Assembly: GCA_913054115.1 (NCBI GenBank)
Contig: CAJXIS010000173.1
Coordinates: 1-5,128 of the forward strand
Length of the DNA: 5,128 nt
DNA from: an uncultured Acidimicrobiaceae bacterium
Lineage (GTDB): Bacteria > Actinomycetota > Acidimicrobiia > Acidimicrobiales > MedAcidi-G1
Reading direction: 5' to 3'
In this document: in pieces, positions 4,747-5,128 of the stretch
Position numbering within the stretch: position 1 is the stretch's first letter
Layout of the letters: each line of letters begins with the position of its first letter
Made by a program: the position numbers and the translations under genes
Notes under the pieces: model-generated
The model's input: the letters and a program-made list of their open reading frames with translations, nothing else
What the model was told of the DNA's origin: nothing
The model's database searches: none

Positions 4747-4776
4747 AGACTACGCGGAGTAGTCGGTCAACGTCAA
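4747..4776 (-). promoter_or_regulatory. Predicted sigma70-type promoter of ftsZ
   Basis: The -35 is TTGACG (4776-4771) and the -10 is TAGTCT (4752-4747), separated by 18 bases. The -35 matches TTGACA at five of six positions and the -10 fits TANNNT. Transcription would start near 4740, giving a leader of about 130 bases. A second TTGACC follows the -35 directly (4770-4765). Multiple promoters between ftsQ and ftsZ are known in actinobacteria. Confidence 0.55.
4748..4764. repeat. Inverted repeat overlapping the ftsZ promoter
   Basis: Plus strand: GACTAC, five-base centre GCGGA, GTAGTC. The six-base arms are perfect. It fills most of the spacer and overlaps the predicted -10, where a bound dimeric repressor would block polymerase. 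No family can be assigned from the sequence. Confidence 0.4.
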
Positions 4777-4828
4777 CCCCTCACTGAAACTCGTCGAGAT
4801 CCGCCGCTCTCCTGCTCGCCGTGGACGA

Positions 4829-5128
4829 TCAGCAACTACCGCGTCGGACGACCGGATTGTCGGGAATCGAGACGTCGACCTCTCGCAGACAGGTCAGCGT
4901 TACCCGGGTGAGTACCGTGGCGAGGGCCCGGGCCTGATCCCGGTAGTCGTCGCTGAATCCGAAGTCGGCCACTGCTCCGCCGATCAGTTCGGCCCGAACG
5001 CCATCCCCCGTCGGCGCCAGGGCGACGATCCATGCACCCAGGTCCGGCGGCACCGCCTCGGCGGCCCGGAGCAACGGTCCGATGCCCATGACCCGGGGAT
5101 CCACTCCAACCGACACCGCGTCAACGAC
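4829..5128 (-). CDS. ftsQ: FtsQ/DivIB, C-terminal end (partial)
   Basis: Last 99 codons of a gene open to the right edge, ending in TGA at 4831-4829. The visible part has the hydrophobic/charged pattern of the end of the FtsQ beta domain: GIGPLLRAAEAVPPDLGAWI, then a short-strand region GVRAELIGGAVADFGFSDD, a helix-like DQARALATVLTRV and the closing VDVSIPDNPVVRR, which resembles the IDVSxPDxPVxR ending of actinobacterial FtsQ. The N-terminal cytoplasmic tail, membrane helix and POTRA domain lie outside the window. FtsQ is a membrane divisome protein in complex with FtsL and FtsB, linking the Z ring to septal wall synthesis. Position directly before ftsZ with no ftsA supports the call. Sequence similarity in FtsQ is low, so the call rests jointly on ending and synteny. 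Confidence 0.85.
   Translation of the reverse strand, partial: VVDAVSVGVDPRVMGIGPLLRAAEAVPPDLGAWIVALAPTGDGVRAELIGGAVADFGFSDDYRDQARALATVLTRVTLTCLREVDVSIPDNPVVRRGSC

Overview
The window is a compact, GC-rich, minus-strand block of cell-division genes from the distal end of a division and cell wall (dcw) cluster. Transcription runs from high to low coordinates. The order is ftsQ (3' end only) - ftsZ - pgeF - yggS - sepF - yggT - divIVA - a cut lysine-rich gene. This is the classic actinobacterial arrangement: ftsQ is followed directly by ftsZ with no ftsA, the FtsZ nucleotide loop reads AGEGGGTGTG as in mycobacterial FtsZ, and the FtsZ tail DDDELDVPSFLK resembles the actinobacterial DDDxDVPxF tail. 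I infer an actinomycetote. The short FtsZ linker and the absence of ileS after divIVA fit a lineage outside Streptomyces/Mycobacterium, perhaps Acidimicrobiia, but the class is a guess.

Layout by position. 5128-4829: C-terminal end of FtsQ. 4828-4609: a 220-base ftsZ leader with a good sigma70-type promoter, an inverted repeat inside that promoter, a leader hairpin and a strong Shine-Dalgarno. 4608-3532: ftsZ. 3486-2800: pgeF, overlapping yggS (2803-2138) by ATGA. 2060-1554: sepF, preceded by a TACGCT element spaced for leaderless transcription. 1529-1269: yggT. 1213-431: divIVA, with the same 11-base element just before its ATG. 430-176: a 255-base intergenic region with a duplicated divIVA 3' end, a degenerate 14-15 base tandem array and a palindrome. 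175-1: first 58 codons of a Lys/Ala/Pro-rich protein that runs off the left edge.

How the genes work together. FtsZ polymerises into the Z ring. SepF, in a lineage without FtsA in this cluster, is the expected membrane anchor binding the FtsZ C-terminal peptide. FtsQ belongs to the FtsQLB divisome complex. DivIVA (Wag31-like) organises polar or septal wall growth. YggT is a small membrane protein of this conserved neighbourhood. PgeF is a peptidoglycan-editing enzyme and YggS a pyridoxal-phosphate homeostasis protein. No phage, transposon, CRISPR, tRNA or rRNA signal was seen. The genes are ordinary. The less expected signals are non-coding: the shared start-proximal element of sepF and divIVA, the duplicated divIVA stop region with its decaying array, the palindrome inside the ftsZ promoter, and the 18-base tandem repeats in the cut lysine-rich gene.
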